DNA of 64,000 bases from Hexactinellida sp. DTS-2022 (Eukaryota; Porifera; Hexactinellida). The notes beneath the pieces were generated by a model, which was given only the letters and a program-made list of their open reading frames with translations, was not told the DNA's origin and made no database searches. How positions within the stretch are numbered: position 1 is the stretch's first letter; every line of letters starts with the position of its first letter. The stretch spans positions 3,162,001 through 3,226,000 of the forward strand of contig JAPNXP010000004.1 of NCBI GenBank assembly GCA_028753945.1, in the 5' to 3' direction. The translations under genes were made by a program, and so were the position numbers. Shown here in pieces: positions 11,823 through 25,000 of this stretch.

Positions 11823-13480
11823 ATGAACAACTCTGAAGCTTTTCAGTTTTTCTGCGAACACAGAACACAAAGTTCCCGCTCGATTGCCAACCAATTTATT
11901 TCATCTTTCGGCTTCGAACGAAATGATTTGAATTTCTTCCGTTTGAAGTTTACTGAGATTCAGAAAGAGAGGGACTTATTCGATAAGAACTTGGACCTTG
12001 ATACTTGGAATTCTATGTATTTTTGTCATATTCCGAAGAGACCTAAGTTGAGCACCGCTTCTACCATAAGCTTTGAAGAAGACCTCAATGTTATCAAAAG
12101 AAAAGCGATTGGTGATCTAACCACTAAAGCGTTGAAGAATCGTCTATTTCCTCAAATCGCATCTAGATACTGTTGCTCAGAACGAAGGTGTATCTCCTAA
12201 GACAATTGCTACTTATCTCTTATTACTTTGCTCTAATGAGGACCTCGACTTTAGTAGTGCTAAGTTTTGCAAAGAGATAATCGATAAGGGAAATTATTCT
12301 AATATGTGCCCACAATTATCGCTGGATAAATCCGCGTTTCTTATTGACTCCCTTGAGATTGGCAAAAGTAAGTATCTAGAACTCCGACGTACTTTGGTCT
12401 CAGATGATTTCAAATTACCAGGATATAATAGAGTTGAGGTCCATCGGTCTCAAATTAACTTGGTTGATGAGGTGCGGCTGATTCATAGGGAATTTCCGAT
12501 TGGAGTAGGGATTTCTTACACAAAACTATTCTCCCATACTGTTGAGCGCATTGTAATGAACTTAAGTGTTGGTAATCAAGACTTTCCTCTCAAAGTTAAA
12601 ATGTCCGATGGCCTAGATGGATCAGGGTGTCATGGAGTGTATCAACAAGCAAGAAGTTATCCTGAGCTCTCAAAGTCATTTTTGTTATTTGTGTTTAAAA
12701 TTAACCCCATCCTAAATGCAAACAACAATATTCTGTGGAAACCGAATAAACTTAATTCACCATATTCTACTAGACCTGTTGCTCTTTTAGCCATTCCGGA
12801 GAATGAAGAAAATTTGAAGTTTTTGATGGATTCACTAATAAATCCAGAAACTTAGCGATTGAAGAAAGCGGGTTGTGTTTACAGAATGTTCATGCCGAGG
12901 TTAAGATAATTCGTTCTCATTTCGACACGAATATGGCAAAAATCTTAAGCGGCGCTGGTGGAGCAAGTTGCCTATTGTGTACAGCGTCATTCGCTCAAAT
13001 ACATGACATTAGTTTTGTTAAAACTGGCTATCCTGTGAATAGGACAATTCATGATGCTCTTGCTTTATTTGAGGAGGTTGATGAGGATGAATTTTTGTCT
13101 TTCCATCAAATCAGAGATTCGATTTAACTCACAAGCCAATCTCAGATAAAGATATAGTTTAGCTTCTCCTCTACATGCTTATCTGAGAACTTTCAGCTGG
13201 TTCTTATTATTAGTCTCCCATTTACAGTGTGGTGCTAAAAAAATGGTCTCCGACTTCGTTAAAAATTGTAAGTGCTAAGAAGTTTATTACCAACCTAATC
13301 GATGAAAAGATAAATATATCGATTGACGCACCATCAGTCCAGGGTGGAACTTCAACAACAGGAAATGTTGTTCGGAGGTGTTTCACAAGTATGGATGATT
13401 CTGTCAAAGATTTTCTTTATTGGGTTTTGACAGTTATCCCTCAAGAAAATTATCAAAATATCAATAATTTTTTTTATTAA
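11823..13480 (+). pseudogene. RAG1/Transib-like transposase, copy 1, C-terminally truncated
   Basis: It begins MNNSEAFQFF, like copies 2 (MNNIEAFNIL) and 3 (MNNQEARNIL). At least three frame changes (near 12170, 12855 and 13125) separate open pieces. These carry MSDGLDGSGCHG, matching the RAG1 region with the first catalytic Asp; NSPYSTRPVALL, like the CKPLCLML stretch of RAG1; CLLC, a CxxC matching the RAG1 zinc cysteines; and GGTSTTGNVVRRCF, like the GTTNDGNTARRFF block of Transib. The frame ends at 13480, before the LHKLLAH and catalytic Glu region, which is missing. The element's right end survives at 14667-14673. The KDZ transposon occupies its 5' region, so the left end would lie upstream of 5957, but I could not find it. 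Confidence 0.82.
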
Positions 13481-13743
13481 TTTGGGTTCTATTTAATTTG
13501 CATAAGTGTCTCTGCCAAGTGCCAATTCTGGCACAAGTGGCACTAATAAAATGTGCTGTATCTCCGTAGAAAATAATCGCTATATCTCCGTAGAAAATAA
13601 TTGTAATTGCATCTTAATTAATGATGAGAATTTTTTTATTCAATTAGCTAATTATATAGTTAATGAGTTTATCACCTTCCTAAAAATCTGAATTCAAAAA
13701 TTTCCCTATTATATTTTAATTGACATATAAATATATCAAAATA

Positions 13744-14188
13744 CAGTAGAACTCGGTTAAGACGTACCACCTTGGGAGACAAGAAAAAGTACGTACTAAC
13801 CGAGGTACGTCTTATCCGTATGGATATTCCACAAGTTGAAATACTGTTTTGTTCAATGATATGATTAAGATGTATGGTATACAAGTACATAACATACCTA
13901 ACGATATCTTTGAAGTATTTTATTTGTCACCTGCATACTTAAACCAAATAATAACCGAGTTCTGCTGATACTTTTGTAGAGTACGTACTAACCGAATTAA
14001 AATAAATACATTTTGTTTACTTGGGAATATAAATTGGTAAGTCTTATCCGAGGTACGTCTTACCCGAGTACGTATTAACCGAATCATCTATAATGGATCA
14101 GATAGGAGAGAAAATCGGTTATTAGCGAACAGTACTTAATATCCGAGAGTTCGTCTTAATCCGAGTACGTACTAAGAGAGTTCCACTG
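13744..14188. mobile_element. pogo/Tigger-like MITE, 445 bp
   Basis: Starts CAGTAGAACTCGGTTAAGACG and ends GAGAGTTCCACTG, with TA on both sides (13742-13743 and 14189-14190). Internal repeats of TACGTACTAACCGA occur in both orientations. It lies inside the decayed 3' part of RAG1-like copy 1. Confidence 0.85.
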
Positions 14189-14514
14189 TAGCCATGTTGA
14201 AACATCTAATAATGTTAATATGCTACTATAAGCGTTAATTTATGAATACAAATTATTGCTCTTCAAATACTTTTGGCCGATTAGTGTACATATTGAGCAT
14301 ATTTATAACAAACATTCATGCACCTTACAAAGTTTATGATAGGCTCCTAAATGCAGACCTCTTATCAAGGAACACCTCCATATTAGGAACACTTTTCACC
14401 AGTCTCCAAAGTGTTCCCTAATTAGAGGTTTTAATGTAATGTTCAATTGTATAAACTTTCTAATACAAATTGGGGTAACTAAAGTGAGTTAATTAAAAAT
14501 CCGAAAAAAATATT

Positions 14515-14673
14515 TGACAATGACGTCACAACTTTCACACTTGAAGCCATATAAAAATCAAATTATACCAATCGATTCTATGGGTATGATTTCCCATATG
14601 TAAATAATAGTTTAATGCCCTATCTCATACCTAAATAGCTACTTCCAGGATTTGACCATTTCGTGCCACTGTG
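14515..14673. repeat. Right terminal region of RAG1-like copy 1, ending CACTGTG
   Basis: This non-coding tail is alignable with 25085-25255 of copy 3: both contain ATGACGT followed by an ATACCAA-CGATT-CCCATATGTAAATAATA series, and both stop at CACTGTG, the inverse of the heptamer CACAGTG. The immediate neighbour 14685-14735 repeats the GAAGCCATA-AAAAAT motif, so a second degraded end may adjoin. Confidence 0.7.
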
Positions 14674-14829
14674 GTCATAATTTTGTAAATGAAGCCATAC
14701 AAAAATAATAATATGGCCAATCAATTCCCAATTGGCGATAACCTATAGGCTCATAATACATTTGAAATTTTATATGTATATCTGGCACGCTGCACCCAAA
14801 TACCTATTGCCTACAAAATCCCGTTTTAA

Positions 14830-16560
14830 ACCAGTGTCCCGTACTTTAGAGGTAACAGGCATGAAGCTTGCCATCGTTGGGTTGTACCATATAACCCATA
14901 CATTTTGTTACAGTATAATGCTCACGTTAAAGTTTAAATTTGCTACACAGTTAGAGCAGTTAAGTCCTGTATAAGTATGTCTATAAATTCCATGATCGAG
15001 CCATTATCAAGCTTCAGTCGGGTGATCACACTGATTAAGTCCTACAGGTAGACGTAGTATCTAATTATATAGAAGCTCGGTATATATCTGCATGTGAGGC
15101 TTGCTATATAATATTTGCTTAATATCTCCATGCTAATTTGCCACATGTGAAGAGGTTAGCTCTTCATTTGAAAACCAGCAATCTGTAGTTTTTCAGGATG
15201 ACGCTGATATTGAGAGTGCGTTCACTGTAGAAAACAATCCACTTTAACAGGATGGTTTCTAGCTGCCAAAAATCCTGAATATTTTGTATGGGATAAAACT
15301 AAGCGGGAATGGAACCTGCGAGATAATATTACACGGTACCATGGTTGTACGAGTGTTTTCTGCTAATCCAACTTTAGGGAGAGCGCTTCTAATTAAGAAT
15401 TCTTTTGAATCACGTCACTGGGCTGTACCAGCTTTGAGGCTAATCGTACTCTTCCTGTCGGAACTGTATGTGATACCTTCAAGGAGGTCGCATGCCTCCG
15501 CGGATTGCTAGATAATGATATAAAATTTGATCTGTCTTTGCGTATAGTTGTTTCGTGGCCTATGCATCCACAATTACGTAATCTATTCGCTACTATAACG
15601 AACGATGTAATCTTGAAGCAGTTTGGAATAGTATATACAGTATATGCTTTTTCTGCTGACTTTCTGAATCTTGCTAGAAAATATATGCCTGAAATCGAGG
15701 TTGATGAGAACATAAACGATGCTGCATTAGTGGATTATGATGAGCGCTTGCAAAACCAGCGGAATTTCAGCTGATTTCCCTGGGATGCCAATACCCATTC
15801 ACACCAGATGTCCAATGACGAGGCTCTTATTATTCAGAGAGAATTAGATTATAACGTTGATGAGCAGCTAGTAATCATGATGTTCCTTCTCTTAATTCTG
15901 ATTGCTTAGTGTATTTACATTTTTATTAGTAGCGTTAAATGATTCTGAGCAGTATCCCAAAATATTCTTAGTATATAGTCCCGGGGGCACAGGGAAGACA
16001 TTCCTTTATAGTTTATAATCATCTTTTGGCTCAAGTTCACTCACAGAGTCAAATTGCTCTTGGGTTAGCTATAAGTGGCATAGCTGCTCTCCGGGAGCAC
16101 TGCCACGCTAGGTTGAAAGTTACCAATGATATCAATGAGTTATCTGTATGCAACATTTCGAAACAGGCTTTGGCCAGGAAAATAAGCGTACAAAACTTTT
16201 GGTATGGGATGAAGCGTGCATGTCAAATAAGCATGTAACTGAGTGTGCTGATTGAAGTTTGAGGGATATATGTTCCCATGATCTCCCCTTTGGTGGAAAA
16301 TAAATGATTCTTGGAGTTCTTTCGTCAGATACCCCCTGTAGTTAAGCGTGGGTCGAGAGCCGAAGTGGTCTCTTCCTGTCTGAACTGGTCATATCTCTGG
16401 CGATATTTTAAAATAATGAAGCATTATTATCACAAGATGCCGATCGAGGTCAGTAAATTTCCAAATGATTCACATCGATAACAAATTTGTAGTACCAGGT
16501 GATTCCATTACAGACTTGGATACTTCTGTCTATGATGATATAAATAAATTTACCAAAAAA
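14830..16560 (+). pseudogene. Helitron Rep/helicase fragment
   Basis: A multiply frameshifted remnant. From 14830 to about 15170 it matches the second Helitron copy at 45390-45710 at the nucleotide level (Rep-side MKL-NPYLLLKYNAHI block). It continues into PIF1-type helicase: ENN-L-GW-LAAKNPEYF-WD, LGRALLIKNSFESRHWAVPAL, QLRNLFATI, a Walker A motif SPGGTGKTFLY (about 15980-16010), LAISGIAAL, CNISKQ, and a Walker B-side FRQIPPVVKRG. Every segment is in the order expected for a Helitron. The N-terminal Rep motifs and 3' terminal hairpin were not seen. Confidence 0.82.
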
Positions 16561-16561
16561 A

Positions 16562-17868
16562 GTACATTTACCAAAAAAAGACCAATATCAGTATTAGAAA
16601 TACTCTGGGTGCGCCCAAATTAATTCTAATTTCACGCATTCCTGGGTGCGCGCCGTGCACCCAGATGAAGACTTGCTATATTCCTATCTGTTGTGTATCA
16701 GTTCAACAAAAGCACAACCTACTTTTTATTCAGAACACTGTATTTGAAATCAACAAGCTACTTTTCAATCATTTCAATCCGAAGACCATTTCACAATAAG
16801 GTAAGTTAATTTTTAAAATTAATTTTGCAATTCCTAGATATAAGATAGACGTGGTCCGACTTAATTACAACTGTTAGTTCTAGATGGGCAAATTAAATTT
16901 AACGTTATTGCTGTTAATTATCATTCAAATTCTATACTACATGTGAAGATCTAAAACATATAAATATAATTCGAAACATGACTACTATAGAATTCAGAAG
17001 AACCCTCCCGCTCCACAGAGGCGGCGCGAGGGTGGGGCCAGGTGGGGCCTGTGCCCCACCTGAATTTAAGTGTGCCCCACCTCATTAATGTAAGTGCCCC
17101 ATCTGTGACGTGATTGTGCCCCACTAGTGGCGGCTGGCTAGCGCCGCCACTGCCGCTCCAACCAACCTCCCGTTCCAAATAACCTCCCGCTCCAAATGAT
17201 CCTCCCGCATATACTAACGCTCCCGCACCAGAGTGAGAAAATCAGCGGTCATAGCTCAAATTTTGAGGTCTGTATTTGCTCCATTTCTTAAATATGTGTT
17301 GCTTGTATACTCAAGGACCAGAGAAATGTAATTTATTTTCAAATTCCATCTGCAAGTCAAGATATTGTATTTTTAATAACAATCACTAACTATTGTTTCC
17401 AAGATAAACTCGAGTTTTCAAATACCATCAAATACAAGAGCTAAATTTACTACATAAGGAAGCTTTCCAGTGCATTGATATGCCTACTAGTATCACTTTC
17501 TCTTCTAATTTCCAGATATTAATTTTTAATGAGTACATCTCTTATGGTTTCCGAATTCGTTATCATTTATGTAATTCAGTTTTTCGATCATAATTTTTCT
17601 ATATTTAGTGCCCGGTCTTATATGGTAAGAGATGGTCAATTATTACACCTATTCTATCTTAAACTACAGAAAATTCACTTTAAGAAATAACCAGTCACTA
17701 ATTGAGATCATTTGACCCAAAAACTTTCTATACATTATTAAACTGTTCATCGGACTAAAATTTCGGGAAATTACTAAATATTCCAATATTCAGTATAAAT
17801 ATAAATATTGATGACTAATGTGTTTATTTGTTTAATAATGTTAATATATTCAAGTTATCCGGTTAGAA
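16562..17868. other. Non-coding stretch with CTCCCGCTCCA short repeats
   Basis: Apart from the MITE at 17016-17152, the stretch holds degenerate copies of ACCTCCCGCTCCA between 17003 and 17230, and a small hairpin TCTGGGTGC/GCACCCAGA near 16606-16667. The 75-residue minus frame at 16951-17178 comes from these repeats. Confidence 0.4.
17016..17152. mobile_element. hAT-type MITE, 137 bp
   Basis: Ends CAGAGGCGGCGC and GCGCCGCCACTG, with the exact 8-bp duplication CCGCTCCA (17008-17015 and 17153-17160). It landed in the local CCGCTCCA repeats, so the duplication could partly reflect them. The ends are related to the element at 37266. Confidence 0.8.
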
Positions 17869-19535
17869 ATGAATAATATTGAAGCATTCAATATTCTAGA
17901 AGAGTGTAACAATAATACACGTGAAGCATCCGAACAGATAGTACGTGAAATTCAAATCCCTGAAACAGAACTACCATTCATCCGTCCGAAATTAATAAAT
18001 CTCAAGAATAACAGACGAGATTTCGTGAAGCGTGGGGATTTAACAACATTGGAAAGAATGCATTTACTGATAATCCTCACCCTAAGTCCGTGGTCTTGAA
18101 AAAACGAAATCTTCTTCAGATTCTTTATCTGAATCTATCCACCGAGTTGTTTTCGAAATTGACGAAAATCTTGAAATGCGAACACCACTTCTTAAGTTAC
18201 AGTATACACAAATCAGACGCCTCCTCGACTCTGTATTGTCACACATTAAGTCGCTAGCTGAGCTTGAGGAAGTTTCACAAAAGGTAATTGCATCTTTGTG
18301 CCTTCAGTTAATTGCCAACGAAGAAAATTATTATGCTACCATAAATGTGTGATAGGAAATTGTCGAAAAGGGGACTTTTCTGGAACATATTTCCACGTTA
18401 TGTGAAAGGAACTCATCATTTCACTTAGATTCTCTTTCCATCGGGAAAGTAAAGTAGAGAGTTGAGACGATTTTTAAAAGAAGACAACGTTTACATATCG
18501 TTGTATAACAAAGTCGCCAAATTTCCCCAGGAATCATGTACTGTCAATGAAATGCAATATTTCCATAAAGACTTCGAAACACCGATTGGAATCGACATTC
18601 CTTATCGATTGCTTGTTGCCCAAACCATTCGGCAAATTGTTGACATTGAAGCAATTGATACGGCCAATTACCCTCTTAAAGCGAAGCTGGTTGATGCTTT
18701 TGATGGATCTGAGTCACACACCATATACAACCAAATGAGAAACCATCCTGATATCACAACAAAAAATTCATCTTGTTTGCATTTAAGATCAATTGGCTCC
18801 AAGATACCTTTGGCAATATGATATGGAGGAATCCATCTCCAAATTCACCTTTCACTATGAGGCCAGTAGCAATAATTTATTGGCGCTAGGAGAGAATCTT
18901 GAGAATGTAGAGTATTTGATGGACTCTACTATTAATCCAGAAACGAAATTCTTGCAACTAAACGGAGTCATGTTAGCAGCGGGAAAAGTGAATGTTGATA
19001 TCACGCGTTGTTTGTTCGACACAAAAATGGCAGCTATCCTTGATGGTGCAGGCGGAGCATCTTGCCATTTATGCACCTCAACGAAAGAACAACTTACTGA
19101 CATAGAACTCATTCAACAGGGGTTTCCTATCAACCGTTCAATTGACTCGGCTAATCAGATCTTTGATTAGATAAACGAAGAAGAATTTCTCTCTCTACCT
19201 TTCAAAGAGAGGTTTGGTATAAGTTATCACATAAACCATCTTCAGATCCTAACATTCTATCAGCATCTCCTCTTCACGGCTATCTGCGGGTATTCGGGTG
19301 GTTTACGCAGCTTGTGTACCATTTACAAGATGGAGAGAAAAAATGGAGACCAACTTCACCAAATATTCGTCAGTCTATGGAATTTGTACGTAGTTTCCTA
19401 TGGGAGAAGCTAAGTATCCATATTGATTGTCCTTCTCCTCAAGGAGCCACGACTTCAACAGGGAATGTTGCTCGTAGCTGTTTTCAACAATTTGATGATA
19501 GTAAAAAGGATTTTTTTACTGGATTATCACTTTAA
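17869..19535 (+). pseudogene. RAG1/Transib-like transposase, copy 2
   Basis: Starts MNNIEAFNIL and is broken by many stops and frameshifts. Preserved pieces include DAFDGSESHTIYNQ (first catalytic Asp region), NSPFTMRPVA, GAGGASCHLCTS (CxxC zinc pair), SPLHGYLRVF and GATTSTGNVARSCF. It stops at 19535, where repeat B begins, so the zinc histidines and catalytic Glu are lost. It is more decayed than copy 3 and so is probably older. No CACAGTG terminus was found upstream. Confidence 0.82.
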
Positions 19536-19542
19536 TCCCCTG

Positions 19543-20055
19543 TTGTCTGGTCGTTGGAAGGTTGAACCTTGAAAAAATTCATACAAAGCAATTTTTAGTC
19601 TCATTAGAAGCGAAACTTTTCGTAGACTAACATATCCAAAATCCGTTTTGGGAAAAAAATTATGCGGGTGGCAGTGTCTACTTTTCCATTCTAGATCGCC
19701 AACATTGTTCTGAACTAATTTTCTCAAATAAGATCTAATCAACTTATAGATGTCATATTTGAACTCCGCGTTAAATTTCCAGCAATTTGATATATCACAT
19801 GACCCAATTTGGAACATTATTATCCATATCAACCCTGGAATGTATCAGGAATGTGTCAACAGTCCATTCACTAATTTTGACCTATCCAATCGAGTGACCC
19901 CTCATTCGACTCCACTCAGCTTCCTGAAATAAATATACACATATCGACCCTCTAAAATGTGCTTTGATAATATTATTCTATATTTACCGATCACAATATA
20001 TATTATACAGATCCACCTTAAAAAAAAACCCTTTATCTTTAGATGTTATAAAATT
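19543..20055 (+). repeat. Repeat B and left inverted repeat of the CXC element
   Basis: 19543-19900 (from CTGGTCGTTGG) matches the reverse complement of 5225-5578. The distal part, about 19910-20055, is repeated in reverse complement at 30960-31101 with roughly nine bases in ten matching, including CATATCGACCCTCTAAAATG, TTTACCGATCACAAT and ATCCACCTTAA. It truncates RAG1-like copy 2 and immediately precedes the CXC gene. Confidence 0.8.
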
Positions 20056-20149
20056 TGATAATACTTAGGTTATTTTGTTGTGATAATATCAATTACCATA
20101 TTAAACCTAGCGTATTATTTACTTTTCTCTACATGGATGAATGCTAACA

Positions 20150-22070
20150 TTCAGAACTTGTTACAAACATTCTGCAAACCTGCTGCGTGATCTGTAAACT
20201 AGGCTTTGGAGATGAAAAATCGATTACTGTTACTAAAAAGGTGTGTTGAGCCTTGTCTACTATTGTAAAAAACGTGGGAGGTTAGATCTTATCCCCTATT
20301 TAACTGACCGTCTCACAAAGATACCTATTGGAACCGCTTTAGTACATTAAAATTTCCGTCGAGACTTTACTGACCATAAAAGTGGAGTTCGAAGAAATGC
20401 GAAAGCTGAGGTGGTTTGTCCAAAAAGATTGAGATCTAGTTTTGTTCCTTTAAACCGGAAAGAAGACTGCATGCTTTATGGGAAATCTGCTGCAGTTGAT
20501 ACTCGCCATCGAAATTGAAGACAAGTACACAGTGACAACACTCCCCATACGTGGCAAACTTCTCAAGTGTTGTGATAAGCAGGGCCGGCGGAAGAGGGGT
20601 GGCCTGGCCCGCCCCACTTTTTCTGTGATTTTTTGGTACTCTGAAATTTCCCGGGCGTGTTTTTTACTCTGCAATCCTCACAATTATCATCATAATACAA
20701 GCCCGCCCCACCTCTCACGAGCTTCCGCCGGCCCTGGTGATAAGAGAGGGGTTTTATGGGCATCCGTAGTTAAGACTCGTCTACATGGATGCATTAACTT
20801 AGTTGCGTCAGAGGCAGTCTATCATCATCAGTGTTTTTCACGATTTATGCATAATTATGAGCATAGCACAACGTCAATAGCAAAAAAATTTTCAGGTAGA
20901 CCTAAAGATATAGGAATGCTGCATTACATGTGGCTAGATTCCGAAGCAGATGCAGAATTATACACACTCGCAGAATTGTATTCTAAGATGGCAGAATTTT
21001 CTAGCGAATCTGAAATTTACTCAATCAAGAGACTGAAACAAAAGTTACAGGAACATTAAAAGAATTATTAAAATAATTTGTTGTCTGCTTTAGAAACATG
21101 GCAGGTACATCATTAATGAAAAATGGTACTCATACAAGGAAGATAACATAGAAGATGAAGCCGAACGTATAGTAACTGCAGCTTCAAAGATTATAAGAGC
21201 TGAAATCAGAGAGAGTAAATATGATTCGGAATTTTTCCAAACAAACGAAGACATTGCTAATATTGATCGAGGTAGGCAATGTGTACCACGCAACCTACAA
21301 ACACTTTTGAAAATTATTGTTGTGTCAGAACTGAAGCAGAACAGCATAGGACATTGTATTGTTCAGTCAGCTCGGCCAAGATCAGTTATAACTCCATCTC
21401 TATTTGGCTTAGGTATTGAGATGGACCACTTATTTGGGTCAAAGTGGCTCATAAATTAAATGTCGCGGTTGGGATTCTCCATTAGTCACGATGAAGTTAC
21501 CAGATTCAAACAGTCAGTTATCCAATGCGAAGGTTTTGAAAACTTGATTACAGAATACTATCCCGGAACTTTTACCCAATGGGTGCAGATAACGTTGACC
21601 ACAATGTAGCAACGCTTGATGGACAAGGAACTTTCCATGGTATGGGAATTATAGCTGTTCTAACTCCCAAATCTAACACACTACTCATCACAAACTCGCG
21701 GGCGATCAGGAGACTCCAACACATTATCAAGGTCAATAAGTTGGTGAAAGATAAGGGAGTGCCACTTTTCAAGTACACAAGCTCATCTGAGAAAGGCTTA
21801 GCCTCAGTCATCTACAAGCCACTCCTTCAACTGATAGTTCCACACACTCTGCCATCAGAGATAGAATATTCTAATCTCCTTTGGCACTCTGGATGGATAT
21901 TCAGCAAAGCAGCAAGACCAAGACCAAACTGGTCAACTTCATGCAACATGTATTCTCTGATCAGCAGCATTCGATTTCAAAATCAGAAGTCCTTCTGCCA
22001 AAAATCGATTTAAATCCATGTGATGAAACATGCATCTACTCAACTTTGATTTATGTTCAAGTCAAGCAGA
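20150..22070 (+). pseudogene. Large CXC/PIN-type element gene, segment 1 (N-terminal)
   Basis: Segment 1 of a long decayed gene whose conserved pieces I recognise as one widespread, poorly described invertebrate protein. In order: KLGFGDEKSITVTKK, KEDCM with GKSA, HGCINLVASEAVYHHQCFS, ESEADAELYTLAEL, YSIKRLKQKLQEH, EIRESKYDSEFF, RPRSVITPSLFGLGIEMDH, GTFTQWV, DNVDHNVATLDGQGTFHGM, KGLASVIYKPLL and LLWHSGWIFSKA. Numerous stops and frameshifts mean it is not translated. A 157-bp MITE splits CCDK/DKRGVLWAS, and its removal restores continuity. The segment is then cut at 22070 by RAG1-like copy 3. Function is unknown. Confidence 0.72.
20580..20736. mobile_element. hAT-type MITE, 157 bp
   Basis: Ends CAGGGCCGGCGGAAG and CTTCCGCCGGCCCTG, with the exact 8-bp duplication GTGATAAG (20572-20579 and 20737-20744). 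It interrupts the CXC element gene. Confidence 0.93.
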
Positions 22071-22076
22071 GCGATT

Positions 22077-25000
22077 CACAGTGGGGCAACATGGCTGAAT
22101 AAACAAAAATTTACCATTTTTAATTGCTAAATGATTGCGATATTCGAAATCAGAACTATTGAAAACCAAGGAATCCGAATTTTAATTACTCTAACACCAG
22201 TGGTTATGAAATAGTTTGTGGTTGAAAGTATGGTTTCTATTTTATCTAAAATATTCAATATATTTTTATTATATTAGTGACATTTACGTCATCGCCATTT
22301 GAAAACTACGAATCACACGTATTGGAATGTTGTTTGTGAGGGATCTACTATCTACTTGTTGCATTTATAAAAACATTTTGAATTATTCCGTTGAATATTA
22401 TAAACTCCTCATCAGAATTCGTAAAGCTTGTTTCACAAATACATTACAAACGGTGACACTACACTTTAAACTGTCGAAACTTATACTGATCACTGCTGAT
22501 CAAAGAAGTTAGTGATATGTGAAGACAAATATTGATATATATTTAAATTTAGTATTAATTTTAGGGTGACCAAAGATGACCAAAATATCTTTTTTGGTCT
22601 CCAGTTATACAGTTTACGCTAAAACAGTCCCATAATGCATTGTAGTAAAAAAATGTAAATTTATTATCAATCAATATTGTTAGATGTAATATTTATTTGA
22701 ACTTTTTTAGATATCAAACAAGAGAAATGGAATGCAATTAATTTGTTTCATAGAGATATTAGTGACCTAAAACAATGTAGTAATATTGGTCATAAATAAT
22801 ATAATATCTAATAAATTTTCAAAATTCTAAACATTTAATCTAAAATGAACAATCAAGAAGCAAGAAATATTCTCCAAAAGGCGGAAAATAACTGTCGTAA
22901 AGCAACCAGCGAGATGCTGGTCCAATTTGATTTACCAGAATCTCAATTTTCAATGATGAACAGGAAATTTCAGGAATTAACCACTATCCGTAGAGAGTTT
23001 GTCCGACATAATGATCTGAATAATTGGGAAATTTTGCCTTTCTATGAACATGGGGCATGTAAACCTTCAGAAAAGATGAGATCTGATGGAACAGATAAAC
23101 TGACTGATACAATTTCATTTGTTGAACCTCTCTCTAATACAAACAGGAAATCTATTTCAGCAGTTACTCTGCAAACAATAAGAACACGGCTTATGGTACT
23201 ACTCGATCATATCACTTTTCTCGCTGAGAGAGAAAATACTGACTCCAGAACAATTGCAGCTTTAGCACTCCAGTGTATCAGCAATGATAATTATGATAGA
23301 GATATAGCCAAATTATGTCGCGATGTTGCTGCGAGAACTGCACCCAATCAAGTTAACAAGTACCCATTAGAAAAAGCCTCCTTTATGTTAGATCTCTTGG
23401 AAATTGGGAAAAGGAAATACATTGACCTCCGTCGTATCTGCAAGTCAGAAGATATTCATTTTCCTGGTTACAAGAAGATTGTAGCATACAGAAATGAAAT
23501 TTGTTCAGCACAGGAAATCTCTGTCTTAAATAATGATAAGGAAATTCCATAGGAGTGAATATTCCATACTCTACTTTAGTACATAAAACAACAGAAATAA
23601 TAGTACAGTTGATTCCTTCTTGCATAGAATCTCATTACCCTTTTACTCTCACGATAGCTGATGGTTTAGATGGCTCAGGGAGTCATCGACTTTACAACCA
23701 GATTCCTACAAACCCAACCCTCTCAACGAAATCTCTCATATTATTTGCCTTCAAAGCTTTGTCCCTAATCGATAAATCTGGTAAGGAAATTTGGTCAAAT
23801 CCATGCCCTAACTCACCTTTTGTGACGAGGCCAGTTGCATTAGTATCTCAAAAAGAAAATTACGAAAATGTCAATTATCTCATGAAAACACTAATTAATC
23901 CTAAAACTTGTTTACTAGAATCTAATGGCTTAGAACTACGTGAAGGGCATGCAAATGTGATTGTAAAGAGGACTCTGTTCGATGGCAAAATGTCCGCTAT
24001 ACAAAGTGGGGCTGGAGGTGCTGTATGTCAACTATGCACAGCTAATCGCGATCAACTTAAAGATATCGAGTTTGTTAAATATGGCTTCCCCATCAATAGG
24101 CATGTAAAAGATGCAATTGACATTTTCAGTGATGTCAATCCGGAAGAATTTCTCAAGCTACCTTCTGAGATGAGATTCGATTTAACTCATCCTCCAGCCT
24201 CGGATATCAATATCCTACCTGTATCCCCACTACACAGTTATCTATGTGTGTTTAGGTGGTTTATGCTTTTAATTTACCACTTAGATGCTAATCTCAAGAA
24301 TGGTCTCCTACATCTCCAAAAATAAAAAGATCTATGGATAAAATGCGCACTTTGTTGTTGGAGAAAACAGGATTTCATATCGATCTTCCTTCCTGTGATG
24401 GAGGGACAAGTACAACTGGGAACATAGCACGATCCTGTTTTCTAAATGAAAAGGAATTCATAAAGTGGGCAACTTCTACATTATTGCACGAAGATTAGTT
24501 GTCAATATCTCTGATCAGAAGAAATCTCTCTGTTATCTTAAGACTCTATAACAGCAGTTCGAAACTTGACACATTTAAACTCAACAGTTTTTGTAAAGAA
24601 ACTTATCTATTCGTGTTAACAACATTCCCATGGGCCAGCATCACGCCATCTCTACACAAGTTATTGGCTCATTCTGTGTAACTTGTAGCAGATTATAATA
24701 ATGGATGTGGAATGAAAATATTGTCAGAGGAATGCATTGAATCTTTAAATAAATACGTTAGAAGGTACCGAGAGAAGCTATCCAGAAAATTCACGTTTGA
24801 AGATAACATTAAAGATGTATTCATGCGTATTTTATGTCAAAGTGATCCAGTTCTGGCAAGTTATAGGATGTTCACAGAAAAAAAAGAAATAAATATTTGT
24901 AAATTAAGTGAAGAAGATTTCCTTGTTAACTCGTTTATATTAGAATAGGGTATTCAATAAATTGAGGTGAATCAAATTATCAAAATGGCTTTACATGTAC

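Noticed and set aside
22103..22111. RSS nonamer (ACAAAAATT) as part of a true 12/23 recombination signal
   Set aside because: The spacer is 19 bp, two of nine bases differ, and the right end has no counterpart.
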